In this document: positions 1-6,543 of the stretch, in pieces
How the letters are laid out: each line of letters begins with the position of its first letter
Position numbering within the stretch: the first letter of the stretch is position 1
Assembly (NCBI GenBank): GCA_003230195.1
Contig: QIHH01000255.1
Location: 1 to 9,419 of the forward strand
From: Gammaproteobacteria bacterium
GTDB taxonomy: Bacteria > Pseudomonadota > Gammaproteobacteria > SZUA-140
Direction of reading: 5' to 3'
DNA: 9,419 bases
The notes under the pieces: generated by a model
What the model was told of the DNA's origin: nothing
Database searches by the model: none
What the model saw: the letters and a program-made list of their open reading frames with translations, nothing else
Translations under genes and position numbers: made by a program

Positions 1-1385
1 CCACTTTCAAGCGAAGGGGCAATATCTGACAACAGCCCCGTATTGACAAAAAGCGGTAGACGCACCCCATCCAGTGTTTCTGCCGGTAGCTCACGCAATC
101 CCTCTAAACCAGCAACCAGCTCCTCTTCTTCTTGCGCAAGGCGCATGTATTCATCCCGCACCGCACTGGATGGCGAGACAAAGATCCGCCCACGGTAACC
201 ATCCACTACTAACTCACAGCCATCGATGCGCGCCACAGGTAAATCATCAGCCCCCACCACAGCAGGCACACCCATCGCATGCGCCAGAATTGCCACATGA
301 GATGAGCTTGAACCGCGCGCAGAGACAATCCCCGCTAAACGATCACGTGGCACCTCCGCCAACATTGTCGCAGAAATCTCATCCCCCACCAGTATGGTTT
401 TTTCAGGGTAATCTGGCTGCCGACGCACTTCATCTTGTAGATGCGCCAAAATACGTCGCCCAAGGTCGCGCACATCATCGGCACGTTCTCGTAGATAAGG
501 GTCATCCATCAACTCAAACAGTTGCGCCTGCTCATTGATCGTATCTCGCCACGCACCCGGTGCCCAACTGCCGTCTCGAATACGCTTGATCGTCTTTTCA
601 ACCAGCGTATCACTATTCAACATCAATAAATAAGCCTCGAACAACGCCCTACTTTCAGCTCCCAGCTCAGGATGAATCGATGCCTCAAGTGCTTTAATAT
701 TAGTGCGCACCGCCTCCAATGCTAGCTCAAAAGCAAAAACTTCTGTCGCCGTGTCTTTGGTTTTGCGGTGTGGCACTGCAGCAAGGTCTGCTAGCGGATA
801 GACCACCACAGCAGTACCAATACCGACGCCAGGCGCGCCCGGCAACGCAATAATCGGACGGTTAGTTTTACCGTCTGACATCTCTGTAAATGGTTGAATT
901 TCACCGCGTGCATCAGCATGCGCAATCGCACCTGCCAGTTGCGCCGCGATGGTCAACAGAAACGACACTTCATTTTCATCAAAACAACGCAGGCTACGTT
1001 GTCGCACCACCAATACTCCCATCACCTGGCGGCGGTGGATAATCGGCACCCCTAAAAAGCCATGAAAAGAGACCTCGCCAGTCTCCGCAATAAAACGATA
1101 CCGCGGATGGTCTGGTGCATTATCGAGATTCAGCAACTCCTCTGTCTCACCCACAAGACTCACCAATCCTTCACCCTGTTTAAACCGAACAGCACCAATC
1201 GACTCGGGATTCAAACCATCACTGGCCATCAGAATGTATTGTTGCAGCCTCTGATCCAGCAGATAAACCGAGCAAACATCCGCTGAAATCGACTGCTTCA
1301 CCCGCGTCACAATAATGGAAGAGGCCTGCGCAAGATCATGCGCGGCATTAACCTCCTGTACAATGCGTCGTAACGTTTTCAGCAT
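1..1385 (-). CDS. ptsP: Phosphoenolpyruvate-protein phosphotransferase PtsP (EI-Ntr), N-terminal part
   Basis: This is enzyme I of the nitrogen-related PTS, a cytoplasmic protein that takes phosphate from PEP and passes it to NPr and then to PtsN. I translated the minus strand from ATG at 1385-1383 and found 461 open codons before the window edge. The protein starts MLKTLRRIVQEV. Residues about 1-155 form a GAF sensor domain containing FLGVPIIHRRQVMGVLVV (about 110-127), very like E. coli PtsP. The PEP-utilising enzyme N-terminal domain follows, and the phosphohistidine is in GSSSSHVAILAHAMGVPAV (His about 363, codon 299-297). The C-terminal PEP-binding barrel is missing because the gene runs off the left edge; E. 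coli PtsP is 748 residues. An AAGGTGA ribosome site lies just upstream of the ATG. The gene lies 60 bp behind rppH on the same strand, so the two are probably cotranscribed. Nothing in the visible part looks damaged. Confidence 0.96.
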   Translation of the reverse strand, partial: MLKTLRRIVQEVNAAHDLAQASSIIVTRVKQSISADVCSVYLLDQRLQQYILMASDGLNPESIGAVRFKQGEGLVSLVGETEELLNLDNAPDHPRYRFIAETGEVSFHGFLGVPIIHRRQVMGVLVVRQRSLRCFDENEVSFLLTIAAQLAGAIAHADARGEIQPFTEMSDGKTNRPIIALPGAPGVGIGTAVVVYPLADLAAVPHRKTKDTATEVFAFELALEAVRTNIKALEASIHPELGAESRALFEAYLLMLNSDTLVEKTIKRIRDGSWAPGAWRDTINEQAQLFELMDDPYLRERADDVRDLGRRILAHLQDEVRRQPDYPEKTILVGDEISATMLAEVPRDRLAGIVSARGSSSSHVAILAHAMGVPAVVGADDLPVARIDGCELVVDGYRGRIFVSPSSAVRDEYMRLAQEEEELVAGLEGLRELPAETLDGVRLPLFVNTGLLSDIAPSLES

Positions 1386-1445
1386 CACGTCACCTTAACA
1401 GAGGCCACATAAAAAGATAACCGTAACACTACGCCACCTGAAGGT

Positions 1446-1931
1446 TTAACACGCACTCCGGGCGATCACCAGCGGCTCAAATTCCGCCAACGCATGTTCA
1501 TAGACACCGCGTTTAAAAGAGACAATCTCTTCCAGTGGATCCCAGTAATCGACCCAACGCCAGTGATCAAATTCAGGTTCATCAGACACATCAAGCCTCA
1601 CATCACTCTCATCACCTTTCAGTTCAAGCAGAAACCAGATCTGTTTTTGCCCAATACATACTGGCTTACTTTGATAACGAATCAACCCCCTAGGCAAGCG
1701 ATAGCGCAACCAGTCACTAGTACGACCCAGAATAATGACGTGACAAGGCTTCAGACCAACTTCCTCTCGAAGCTCCCGGTACATCGCATCTTCCGGGGAT
1801 TCATCAGGCTGGATACCACCCTGTGGAAATTGCCACGTCTCCTGACCAATACGGCGCGCCCACAGTAGCTTACCAAGCTGATTATTCAGGATAATGCCTA
1901 CATTAGCCCTGTACCCGTCAAGATCGATCAC
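1446..1931 (-). CDS. rppH: RNA 5'-pyrophosphohydrolase RppH (Nudix family)
   Basis: RppH removes pyrophosphate from the 5' end of triphosphorylated mRNA and so exposes it to RNase E decay. The 161-residue product starts MIDLDGYRANVGII, matching the E. coli RppH start almost residue for residue. The start codon is GTG at 1931-1929, preceded by GGAG at 1943-1940 (minus strand). The Nudix box is complete at residues 38-60: G38, E44 and the REL-REEVGL segment with metal ligands near E53, E56 and E57. The RppH-typical WQFPQGGI precedes it at 33-40. The length is slightly below E. coli (176 residues), with the difference at the C-terminus. ptsP follows downstream, the usual gammaproteobacterial pairing, and a HAD gene diverges upstream. 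A CRP-type palindrome lies across its presumed promoter. Confidence 0.96.
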   Translation of the reverse strand: MIDLDGYRANVGIILNNQLGKLLWARRIGQETWQFPQGGIQPDESPEDAMYRELREEVGLKPCHVIILGRTSDWLRYRLPRGLIRYQSKPVCIGQKQIWFLLELKGDESDVRLDVSDEPEFDHWRWVDYWDPLEEIVSFKRGVYEHALAEFEPLVIARSAC

Positions 1932-1951
1932 TAACCAGGCTCCATAAAACT

Positions 1952-1980
1952 ACTATAATTGTGACGATTGTCACATAAAT
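1952..1980 (-). promoter_or_regulatory. Possible rppH promoter
   Basis: On the minus strand TATAGT at 1957-1952 resembles a sigma-70 -10 box. It would place transcription start near 1945, about 14 nt before the GTG start. The -35 position at 17-bp spacing (1980-1975, ATTTAT) is poor. The CRP-type palindrome 1960-1975 fills the spacer, so a bound regulator would be expected to block this promoter. This is inferred from sequence pattern only. Confidence 0.4.
1960..1975. promoter_or_regulatory. CRP/Vfr-type operator TGTGA-N6-TCACA
   Basis: The sequence TGTGACGATTGTCACA matches both consensus half-sites of CRP-family regulators exactly, with the right 6-bp spacing, and lies in AT-rich flanks. 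It sits in the divergent spacer between rppH and the HAD phosphatase gene. It overlaps the likely rppH promoter. Seen from the HAD gene, TAATAC at 1998-2003 could be a -10 box with start near 2009, which would put the site centre (1967.5) near -42, the class II activator position. A TATTAT at 2009-2014 is an alternative -10. The operator match is seen directly. The regulator's identity (CRP, Vfr or another CRP/FNR-family protein) and the direction of control are inferred. Confidence 0.65.
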
Positions 1981-2074
1981 TAGGCTTTAAGTCCAAATAA
2001 TACCCTGATATTATTTAATGTAATGCCTGTAATAACCAGCTACCCCAGAACTTTAGAAAATAGAGACTAGAAAC

Positions 2075-2725
2075 ATGAGCTTGGTCATTTTTGATCTTGA
2101 TAACACCCTGATCGGCGGAGACAGCGACTATCTCTGGAGTCAATTCCTCACAGAAGAAGGTATTATTGGCCCTGAACATCAACGCGAAAACCAGCGGTTT
2201 TATGATGAGTATGTCGCCGGGGCACTCGATATCAATGAATTCCTCGCATTCCAGCTAGCACCTCTCGCCACGCACGATATGCAGACATTACTCAGCTGGC
2301 GCGAACGTTTTCTCAGCGAAAAAATAGCACCTATTATGCTGCCATCAGCTGAAAAACTAATCAAAAAACACCATAACAACGGTGAAACACTACTAATCAT
2401 CACCGCCACCAACCGTTTTGTGACTGCGCCAATCGCAGAGCGCCTCGGGATTCCTCACCTGATCGCTACCGAACCAGAAATAAGCAATGGCCAGTACACC
2501 GGCAAGGTAGCAGGCACTCCCAGCTTTAGAGAAGGAAAGGTAGAACGGTTAAACCTGTGGCTAAAAGAGACCGGACGTAACCTCGATGGTAGCTGGTTTT
2601 ATTCTGACTCTCATAATGACCTGCCACTACTAGGACTTGTCACTCACCCAGTTGCAGTCGATCCGGATAAGGTTTTACAGCAACATGCCAAAGACAACTA
2701 CTGGCCAGTGATCAGCCTACGTTAA
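2075..2725 (+). CDS. HAD-IB family phosphatase (SerB-like; possible histidinol-phosphatase)
   Basis: This 216-residue soluble protein is a haloacid-dehalogenase superfamily phosphatase of subfamily IB. Motif I is FDLDNTL, with nucleophile D7 and acid/base D9. A helical cap covers about residues 15-85. Motif II is IITATN (Thr about 110), motif III is Lys 155 in FREGKVERL, and motif IV is YSDSHNDLPLL with D178 and D182 binding Mg2+. All catalytic residues are present and the length is normal. The substrate cannot be read from sequence. A gene of this type next to rppH-ptsP in Pseudomonas aeruginosa (PA0335, from memory) is reported to act as histidinol-phosphate phosphatase, so a role in histidine synthesis is plausible; phosphoserine phosphatase activity is the other candidate. 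The ribosome site (AGAGAC) is weak. A CRP-type site lies upstream and the gene converges on pilT. Confidence 0.9.
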   Translation: MSLVIFDLDNTLIGGDSDYLWSQFLTEEGIIGPEHQRENQRFYDEYVAGALDINEFLAFQLAPLATHDMQTLLSWRERFLSEKIAPIMLPSAEKLIKKHHNNGETLLIITATNRFVTAPIAERLGIPHLIATEPEISNGQYTGKVAGTPSFREGKVERLNLWLKETGRNLDGSWFYSDSHNDLPLLGLVTHPVAVDPDKVLQQHAKDNYWPVISLR

Positions 2726-2738
2726 CCACCCACAGAAA

Positions 2739-3776
2739 CTATACAAAGTCCGCTTTATTAGCCGCCTTCATTGCCGCATCCTGCTTGGTGATCAACCCTT
2801 TCTGGATCAACTCCTGCAGGTTTTGATCAAGCGTCTGCATCCCCAGCGAGTGGCCGGTTTGAATGGCTGAGTACATCTGTGGGATTTTGTTTTCACGAAT
2901 CAGGTTCCGAATCGCCGGGGTGCCAATCATGATTTCGTGTGCCGCGATACGCCCACCACCCACTTTTTTCAGCAGTGTTTGAGAGATTACCGCTTTTAAC
3001 GATTCCGATAACATCGAACGAATCATTTCCTTTTCAGCCGCTGGGAATACATCAATCACACGATCAATTGTTTTAGCCGCCGAGCTAGTATGCAGTGTAC
3101 CAAACACCAAATGACCTGTTTCCGCTGCAGATAACGCCAGACCAATTGTTTCAGGATCACGCATCTCGCCCACCAAAATAATATCTGGATCTTCACGCAA
3201 CGCTGAACGCAGCGCTTCAGAAAAGCCCAATGAATCGCGGTGAATTTCACGCTGATTGACTAGGCATTTTTTACTTTGATGGACAAATTCAATCGGATCT
3301 TCAAGCGTCAGAATATGACCATATTCAGTGTTATTTTTATAATCCATCATTGCTGCCAGCGTGGTTGATTTGCCTGATCCCGTCGGCCCCGTCACCAACA
3401 CAATGCCACGAGGCGTATCTGCAATATCACCAAACACCGCTGGCGCGCCCAACTCTTCTAACGAGAGAATCGTTGATGGAATGGTACGAAACACAGCGCC
3501 AACACCACGATTATGATTAAATGCATTGACACGAAAACGTGCCAGCCCTGGAATCTCAAATGAAAAATCCGTCTCTAGGAATTCTTCAAAATCCTTGCGC
3601 TGCTTATCATTCATGATGTCATACACCATGTTCTGAACAGTTTTGTTGTCGAGCGCTGGAACATTGATGCGACGTATATCACCGTCAACACGAATCATCG
3701 GCGGCAACTCGGCTGACAGATGCAAATCCGATGCATTACTTTTAACGCCAAATGCGAGTAGCTCAGCAATATCCAT
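2739..3776 (-). CDS. pilT: Type IV pilus retraction ATPase PilT
   Basis: PilT is the hexameric cytoplasmic ATPase that depolymerises type IV pili and so drives twitching motility and DNA uptake. The 345-residue product is nearly the same length as Pseudomonas PilT and starts MDIAELLAFGVKSNASDLHL. The N-terminal PAS-like domain covers about 1-100. Walker A is GPTGSGKST at 130-138, the Asp box is LTLEDPIEF at about 156-164, Walker B is DIILVGEMRD at 198-207, and the His box is TGHLVFGTLHT at 220-230. The PilT hallmark AIRNLIRE lies at 288-295 and separates it from PilB extension ATPases. All key residues are intact. Ribosome site GGGGGAG ends 6 nt before the ATG. The usual downstream partner pilU is not here; the HAD gene converges 13 bp away. 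yggS diverges upstream, the normal gammaproteobacterial arrangement. Confidence 0.97.
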   Translation of the reverse strand: MDIAELLAFGVKSNASDLHLSAELPPMIRVDGDIRRINVPALDNKTVQNMVYDIMNDKQRKDFEEFLETDFSFEIPGLARFRVNAFNHNRGVGAVFRTIPSTILSLEELGAPAVFGDIADTPRGIVLVTGPTGSGKSTTLAAMMDYKNNTEYGHILTLEDPIEFVHQSKKCLVNQREIHRDSLGFSEALRSALREDPDIILVGEMRDPETIGLALSAAETGHLVFGTLHTSSAAKTIDRVIDVFPAAEKEMIRSMLSESLKAVISQTLLKKVGGGRIAAHEIMIGTPAIRNLIRENKIPQMYSAIQTGHSLGMQTLDQNLQELIQKGLITKQDAAMKAANKADFV

Positions 3777-3800
3777 TCAATTCTCCCCCAGAGATATTCA

Positions 3801-3816
3801 GTTCATCGCGATGAAC
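3801..3816. promoter_or_regulatory. Perfect 16-bp palindrome upstream of pilT
   Basis: GTTCATCGCGATGAAC is a perfect 8+8 inverted repeat without a spacer, 24 bp upstream of the pilT start codon. It lies just downstream of the predicted transcription start, so it could be a repressor operator or, in RNA, a short leader hairpin near the ribosome site. I do not recognise a known regulator for it. Confidence 0.45.
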
Positions 3817-3826
3817 AACAGAGGCA

Positions 3827-3855
3827 AAATAAACAATTCTTTTACCTGCTGTCAT
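3827..3855 (-). promoter_or_regulatory. Probable pilT promoter (sigma-70 type)
   Basis: On the minus strand ATGACA (3855-3850) and TTATTT (3832-3827) are separated by 17 bp, a reasonable -35/-10 pair. Transcription would start near 3820, giving a leader of about 44 nt that contains the 16-bp palindrome. This rests on pattern match only. Confidence 0.4.
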
Positions 3856-3878
3856 TTAACGGCATTTCCATATACTTC

Positions 3879-3906
3879 TTGAACAACCTGCCATATCTGC
3901 TAATTC
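3879..3906 (+). promoter_or_regulatory. Possible promoter of the yggS-proC-yggT operon
   Basis: TTGAAC (3879-3884) and TAATTC (3901-3906) lie 16 bp apart in the divergent spacer, giving a start near 3914 and a leader of about 57 nt. An alternative -10 is TAGAAT at 3954-3959, which would leave almost no leader. Neither match is strong. Confidence 0.3.
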
Positions 3907-3970
3907 CCATGCAAAACAGCAACATTGAGACTGGACTCATTCACATAAATCACTAGAATAGACGCTACTT

Positions 3971-4672
3971 ATGCCAACCAACATTACTATCAAAGAGAAC
4001 ATCGCACAAACGCGAGAGCGTATCACTGCAGCTGAAAAAAAATTCAACAGAGCAGCAGGCAGTGTCGCTCTGCTTGCCGTTAGCAAGAGACAACCCGCGT
4101 CAGCAATACTAATGGCACATGAACAACAACAATTCCATTTCGGGGAAAACTACCTGCAAGAAGCGCTCAATAAAATTGATGCACTTCAAGATCAGCCAAT
4201 CATATGGCACTACATCGGTGCTATTCAATCCAATAAAACACGCCCCATCGCGGTACATTTTGATTGGGTGCATAGCGTCAGCAATCTCAAAATCGCCACT
4301 AGGCTAAGCTCTCAACGACCTAAGACACTATCCGACCTCAATATCTGCCTACAATTCAATGTCTGTGATGAGTCCAGCAAATCCGGCGCTTCATGTGGAG
4401 AACTCTCTATCTTGGCGGCTGAGATTGCCGCTCTGCCGCGAATCAAGCTACGCGGACTCATGGCAATCCCACAAAAGGCCACAACATTCGCACAACAGCG
4501 CACAATCTTTCACGCAGTGCAGCAGGCACAACAACACCTCATCGATACCGGCCATCCACTAGATACATTATCACTGGGGATGTCTGCCGATCTTGAGGCC
4601 GCTATCGCCGAAGGCTCAACTATGGTACGCATTGGTACCGCTATTTTTGGGCCTCGCAAAACAGCCCCCTAA
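3971..4672 (+). CDS. yggS: PLP homeostasis protein YggS (PLPBP)
   Basis: This 233-residue protein is a fold-type III PLP-binding protein that buffers free pyridoxal phosphate and affects amino-acid and vitamin B6 balance; it has no established enzyme reaction. The PLP-binding lysine is K39 in LLAVSKRQP. The family motif appears as WHYIGAIQSNKT (Tyr where Phe or Met is usual). The C-terminal phosphate-binding part reads LSLGMSADLEAAI, then STMVRIGTAIFG. The length is normal (E. coli has 234). No clear Shine-Dalgarno sequence precedes ATG 3971, but the start fits family alignment. It lies divergent to pilT and 58 bp upstream of proC, a very conserved pairing in which both genes concern amino-acid metabolism. 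Confidence 0.95.
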   Translation: MPTNITIKENIAQTRERITAAEKKFNRAAGSVALLAVSKRQPASAILMAHEQQQFHFGENYLQEALNKIDALQDQPIIWHYIGAIQSNKTRPIAVHFDWVHSVSNLKIATRLSSQRPKTLSDLNICLQFNVCDESSKSGASCGELSILAAEIAALPRIKLRGLMAIPQKATTFAQQRTIFHAVQQAQQHLIDTGHPLDTLSLGMSADLEAAIAEGSTMVRIGTAIFGPRKTAP

Positions 4673-4730
4673 ATTAAATCAGGGATTAGATCATGGCGCA
4701 GATAACCAAATCCCCGTATATTCCTTAACT

Positions 4731-5567
4731 ATGAACGAAAAACGATATACATTTATTGGCGGTGGCAACATGGCACGCAGCTTGATTGGCGGAATGATCA
4801 ACGATGGCTGCAATCCTGAACACATCAGCATCGCTGATCCCGGCAACGAACAGCGCCAACAGCTCGCTGCCACCTTTGGCATCAGGACCTGCGCATCAAA
4901 CCTTGATGCACTACAACAAGCCGATGTAGTTATCCTCGCCGTCAAGCCGCAGGTAATTGAAGTGGTCGCCACTGAAATAGCCACAATCACCCAGCGAAAA
5001 CAGTACCCTGTCATCTCCATTGCCGCCGGTATTCACAGCGATGACCTGGAACGCTGGCTAGGCGGTAATTGTGCCGTTATTCGCACCATGCCCAACACCC
5101 CAGCACTGGTGAGCAGCGGTGCTACCGCTCTGTTTGCCAACCAGGCCACCAGCGCAGAACAGCGAGATCTCGCCGAATTTATCATGCGTGCGGTTGGCCT
5201 TACTCTGTGGCTGGAGGATGAATCGCTAATGGATGCTGTTACCGCCGTTTCAGGCAGCGGCCCCGCCTATTTTTTTCTATTAATGGAATCACTCGAAAAT
5301 GCAGGGGTCAATGCCGGGCTACCACGTGAGACCGCCCGCCTGCTGACTCTGCAGACCGCCTTTGGTGCCGCGAAAATGGCGCTGGAAAGTAGCGATGACA
5401 GCGCCACATTAAGAAAATGCGTCACCTCACCCGGCGGCACCACGGAACGCGCCATTGAGGTGATGGAATCGGGTAACTACCAAGCGCTTATTGATAATGC
5501 TGTTCAGGGCGCAAAGGAACGCGCCCTGGAATTGGCCAACAGACTAGGAAACCGCCACAATGGATAG
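4731..5567 (+). CDS. proC: Pyrroline-5-carboxylate reductase ProC
   Basis: ProC catalyses the NAD(P)H-dependent reduction of 1-pyrroline-5-carboxylate to proline, the last step of proline synthesis, in the cytoplasm. I start the gene at ATG 4731, giving 278 residues (MNEKRYTFIGGGNMA). The frame stays open upstream to 4593, but that stretch overlaps yggS and lacks homology. The Rossmann nucleotide site FIGGGNMA is at 8-15, VILAVKPQ is at 67-74 and IRTMPNTPA is at 117-125. The dimerisation/catalytic domain carries AVSGSGPAYFF (172-182) and TSPGGTTERAIEVM (232-245), the family signature. All are intact. The spacing to yggS is 58 bp without a clear terminator, and the 3' end overlaps yggT by 8 nt, so translation of the two is probably coupled. 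Confidence 0.96.
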   Translation: MNEKRYTFIGGGNMARSLIGGMINDGCNPEHISIADPGNEQRQQLAATFGIRTCASNLDALQQADVVILAVKPQVIEVVATEIATITQRKQYPVISIAAGIHSDDLERWLGGNCAVIRTMPNTPALVSSGATALFANQATSAEQRDLAEFIMRAVGLTLWLEDESLMDAVTAVSGSGPAYFFLLMESLENAGVNAGLPRETARLLTLQTAFGAAKMALESSDDSATLRKCVTSPGGTTERAIEVMESGNYQALIDNAVQGAKERALELANRLGNRHNG

Positions 5568-6135
5568 TTCATATCTTAGTAACCCCGCGCTCTATCTGAT
5601 TGACGCCGTGTTTGGGCTATACCTCATTGCCGTTATGCTACGTTTTCTGCTGCAGCTAGTGCGGGCCAGCTTTCACAATCCAATCTGCCAATTTTTAGTC
5701 AAAATCACCAATCCGCCATTGGTACCACTAAGACGCATCATCCCCAGCTTTAAAGGCATAGACATCGCTTCGCTATTTTTACTCTTCGCAATTCAATTGG
5801 CCGCCATTCTATTAAAGCTACTGATTATCGGACAATCATTCAGCATTGTGGTCATCATTCCAATCGCTGTTGCCGACCTGTTATCACTGGCACTCAATGT
5901 TTTTATGGTCGCCATTCTGATTCAGGTGGTCTTAAGCTGGGTTGGGCAAGGGATCCATAACCCCATCATCACCACTATCTATTCATTGACGGAACCTGTT
6001 TTGCGCCCAATACGTCGCCTAATCCCGCCCATTGCAGGAATGGATTTATCTCCTTTGGTTGCCCTGATCTCCATCCCACTCATTAAGATGCTAGTAATCA
6101 GTCCAATCTCGAATTTAGGCAATTTCCTAGCATAA
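5560..6135 (+). CDS. yggT: YggT family integral membrane protein
   Basis: The 191-residue protein contains two tandem YGGT repeats. Each has a hydrophobic helix, then an N-P-[turn]-P-x-x-P-[IL]-R-R-[IL]-I-P segment, then a G-[IM]-D motif and another helix. The repeats are at about 40-72 (PLVPLRRIIPSFKGIDIASL) and 134-166 (PVLRPIRRLIPPIAGMDLSP). Four membrane segments are visible near 10-34, 67-90, 105-128 and 163-182. The function is poorly defined; E. coli YggT has been linked to osmotic-stress resistance, and relatives act in photosystem or cytochrome assembly and cell-envelope organisation. ATG 5560 lies inside proC (8-nt overlap), preceded by AGGA at 5546-5549. It is the last gene of the likely yggS-proC-yggT operon. 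Confidence 0.93.
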   Translation: MDSSYLSNPALYLIDAVFGLYLIAVMLRFLLQLVRASFHNPICQFLVKITNPPLVPLRRIIPSFKGIDIASLFLLFAIQLAAILLKLLIIGQSFSIVVIIPIAVADLLSLALNVFMVAILIQVVLSWVGQGIHNPIITTIYSLTEPVLRPIRRLIPPIAGMDLSPLVALISIPLIKMLVISPISNLGNFLA

Positions 6136-6543
6136 TGTAAAACCTTTGTATGAACCGCGATTTTGTTCTCTAACACCAACAATAGGCACTTTAAGCGAAA
6201 AGCGCACAGAATGAGGAAATTTATCGCTATAAATAACCGATTGAAGCCACTTTTAACGCTGCTAGGGGACAAAAAAATCATCGTGCAAGGTCTCATATCA
6301 ATAGCAACGTTACAGCCCCTTGATTAAGAGCAATCTTAAAAAACAACTTAAAAGTTATCAATTAAAGCAATCATTTAACTCAAGCGAGCCAACAATATGC
6401 TCATCTATCAACGAAAGTTAAAAAGGACGGTGCAGTTTTTTGAAATAAAACTCATGCATAGGGACAAAATTCCGATAGTAGACTGTAACTACAATAAATT
6501 TTATCCCTAATTAGTCACTAAGAGCAGACTGGAAAAAGGAAAT
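6136..6543. other. AT-rich intergenic region without recognisable gene
   Basis: These 408 bp are visibly richer in A and T than the genes around them. No clear terminator follows yggT. The longest plus-strand reading frame I considered is 38 codons (6211-6327); it lacks a ribosome site and matches nothing I know. A DUF167 gene (yggU), which often follows yggT, is absent. The right end holds a hairpin (6461-6507). The ribosome site of the dynamin-like gene, AAGGA at 6536-6540, ends 3 nt before its ATG. No convincing sigma-70 promoter stands out, though AT-rich -10-like sequences such as TACAAT at 6490-6495 exist. Confidence 0.6.
6461..6507 (+). repeat. Imperfect inverted repeat / hairpin before the dynamin-like gene
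   Basis: GGGACAAAATT (6461-6471) pairs with AATTTTATCCC (6497-6507) at 10 of 11 positions, with one C-A mismatch. Inside it GTAG (6478-6481) pairs with CTAC (6489-6492) around a 7-nt loop. The outer arm ends 36 nt before the start codon. As DNA it could be an operator; as RNA, a leader structure. It lacks a T-run, so it is not a classical terminator. Confidence 0.5.

Noticed and set aside
74..538. Plus-strand open frame of 154 codons
   Set aside because: It is antisense to ptsP, rich in His, Pro and Gln as expected for a shadow frame, and resembles no family.
1494..1868. Plus-strand open frame of 124 codons
   Set aside because: It lies entirely antisense to rppH, whose product is certain.
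4681..4716. Hairpin between yggS and proC (GGGATT...AATCCC)
   Set aside because: Only 6 bp with a loop of over 20 nt and no T-run; not a credible terminator.
4593..4730. Upstream extension of proC by 46 codons
   Set aside because: It overlaps the 3' end of yggS in another frame, and its residues do not resemble ProC. Homology begins at ATG 4731.
6136..6200. Terminator directly after yggT
   Set aside because: I found no stable stem with a following T-run in this stretch.
5979..6296. Minus-strand frame of 105 codons
   Set aside because: It overlaps the 3' end of yggT and the AT-rich spacer, with no family resemblance.
6211..6327. 38-codon plus-strand frame after yggT
   Set aside because: No ribosome site, no recognisable motif, and short enough to arise by chance.
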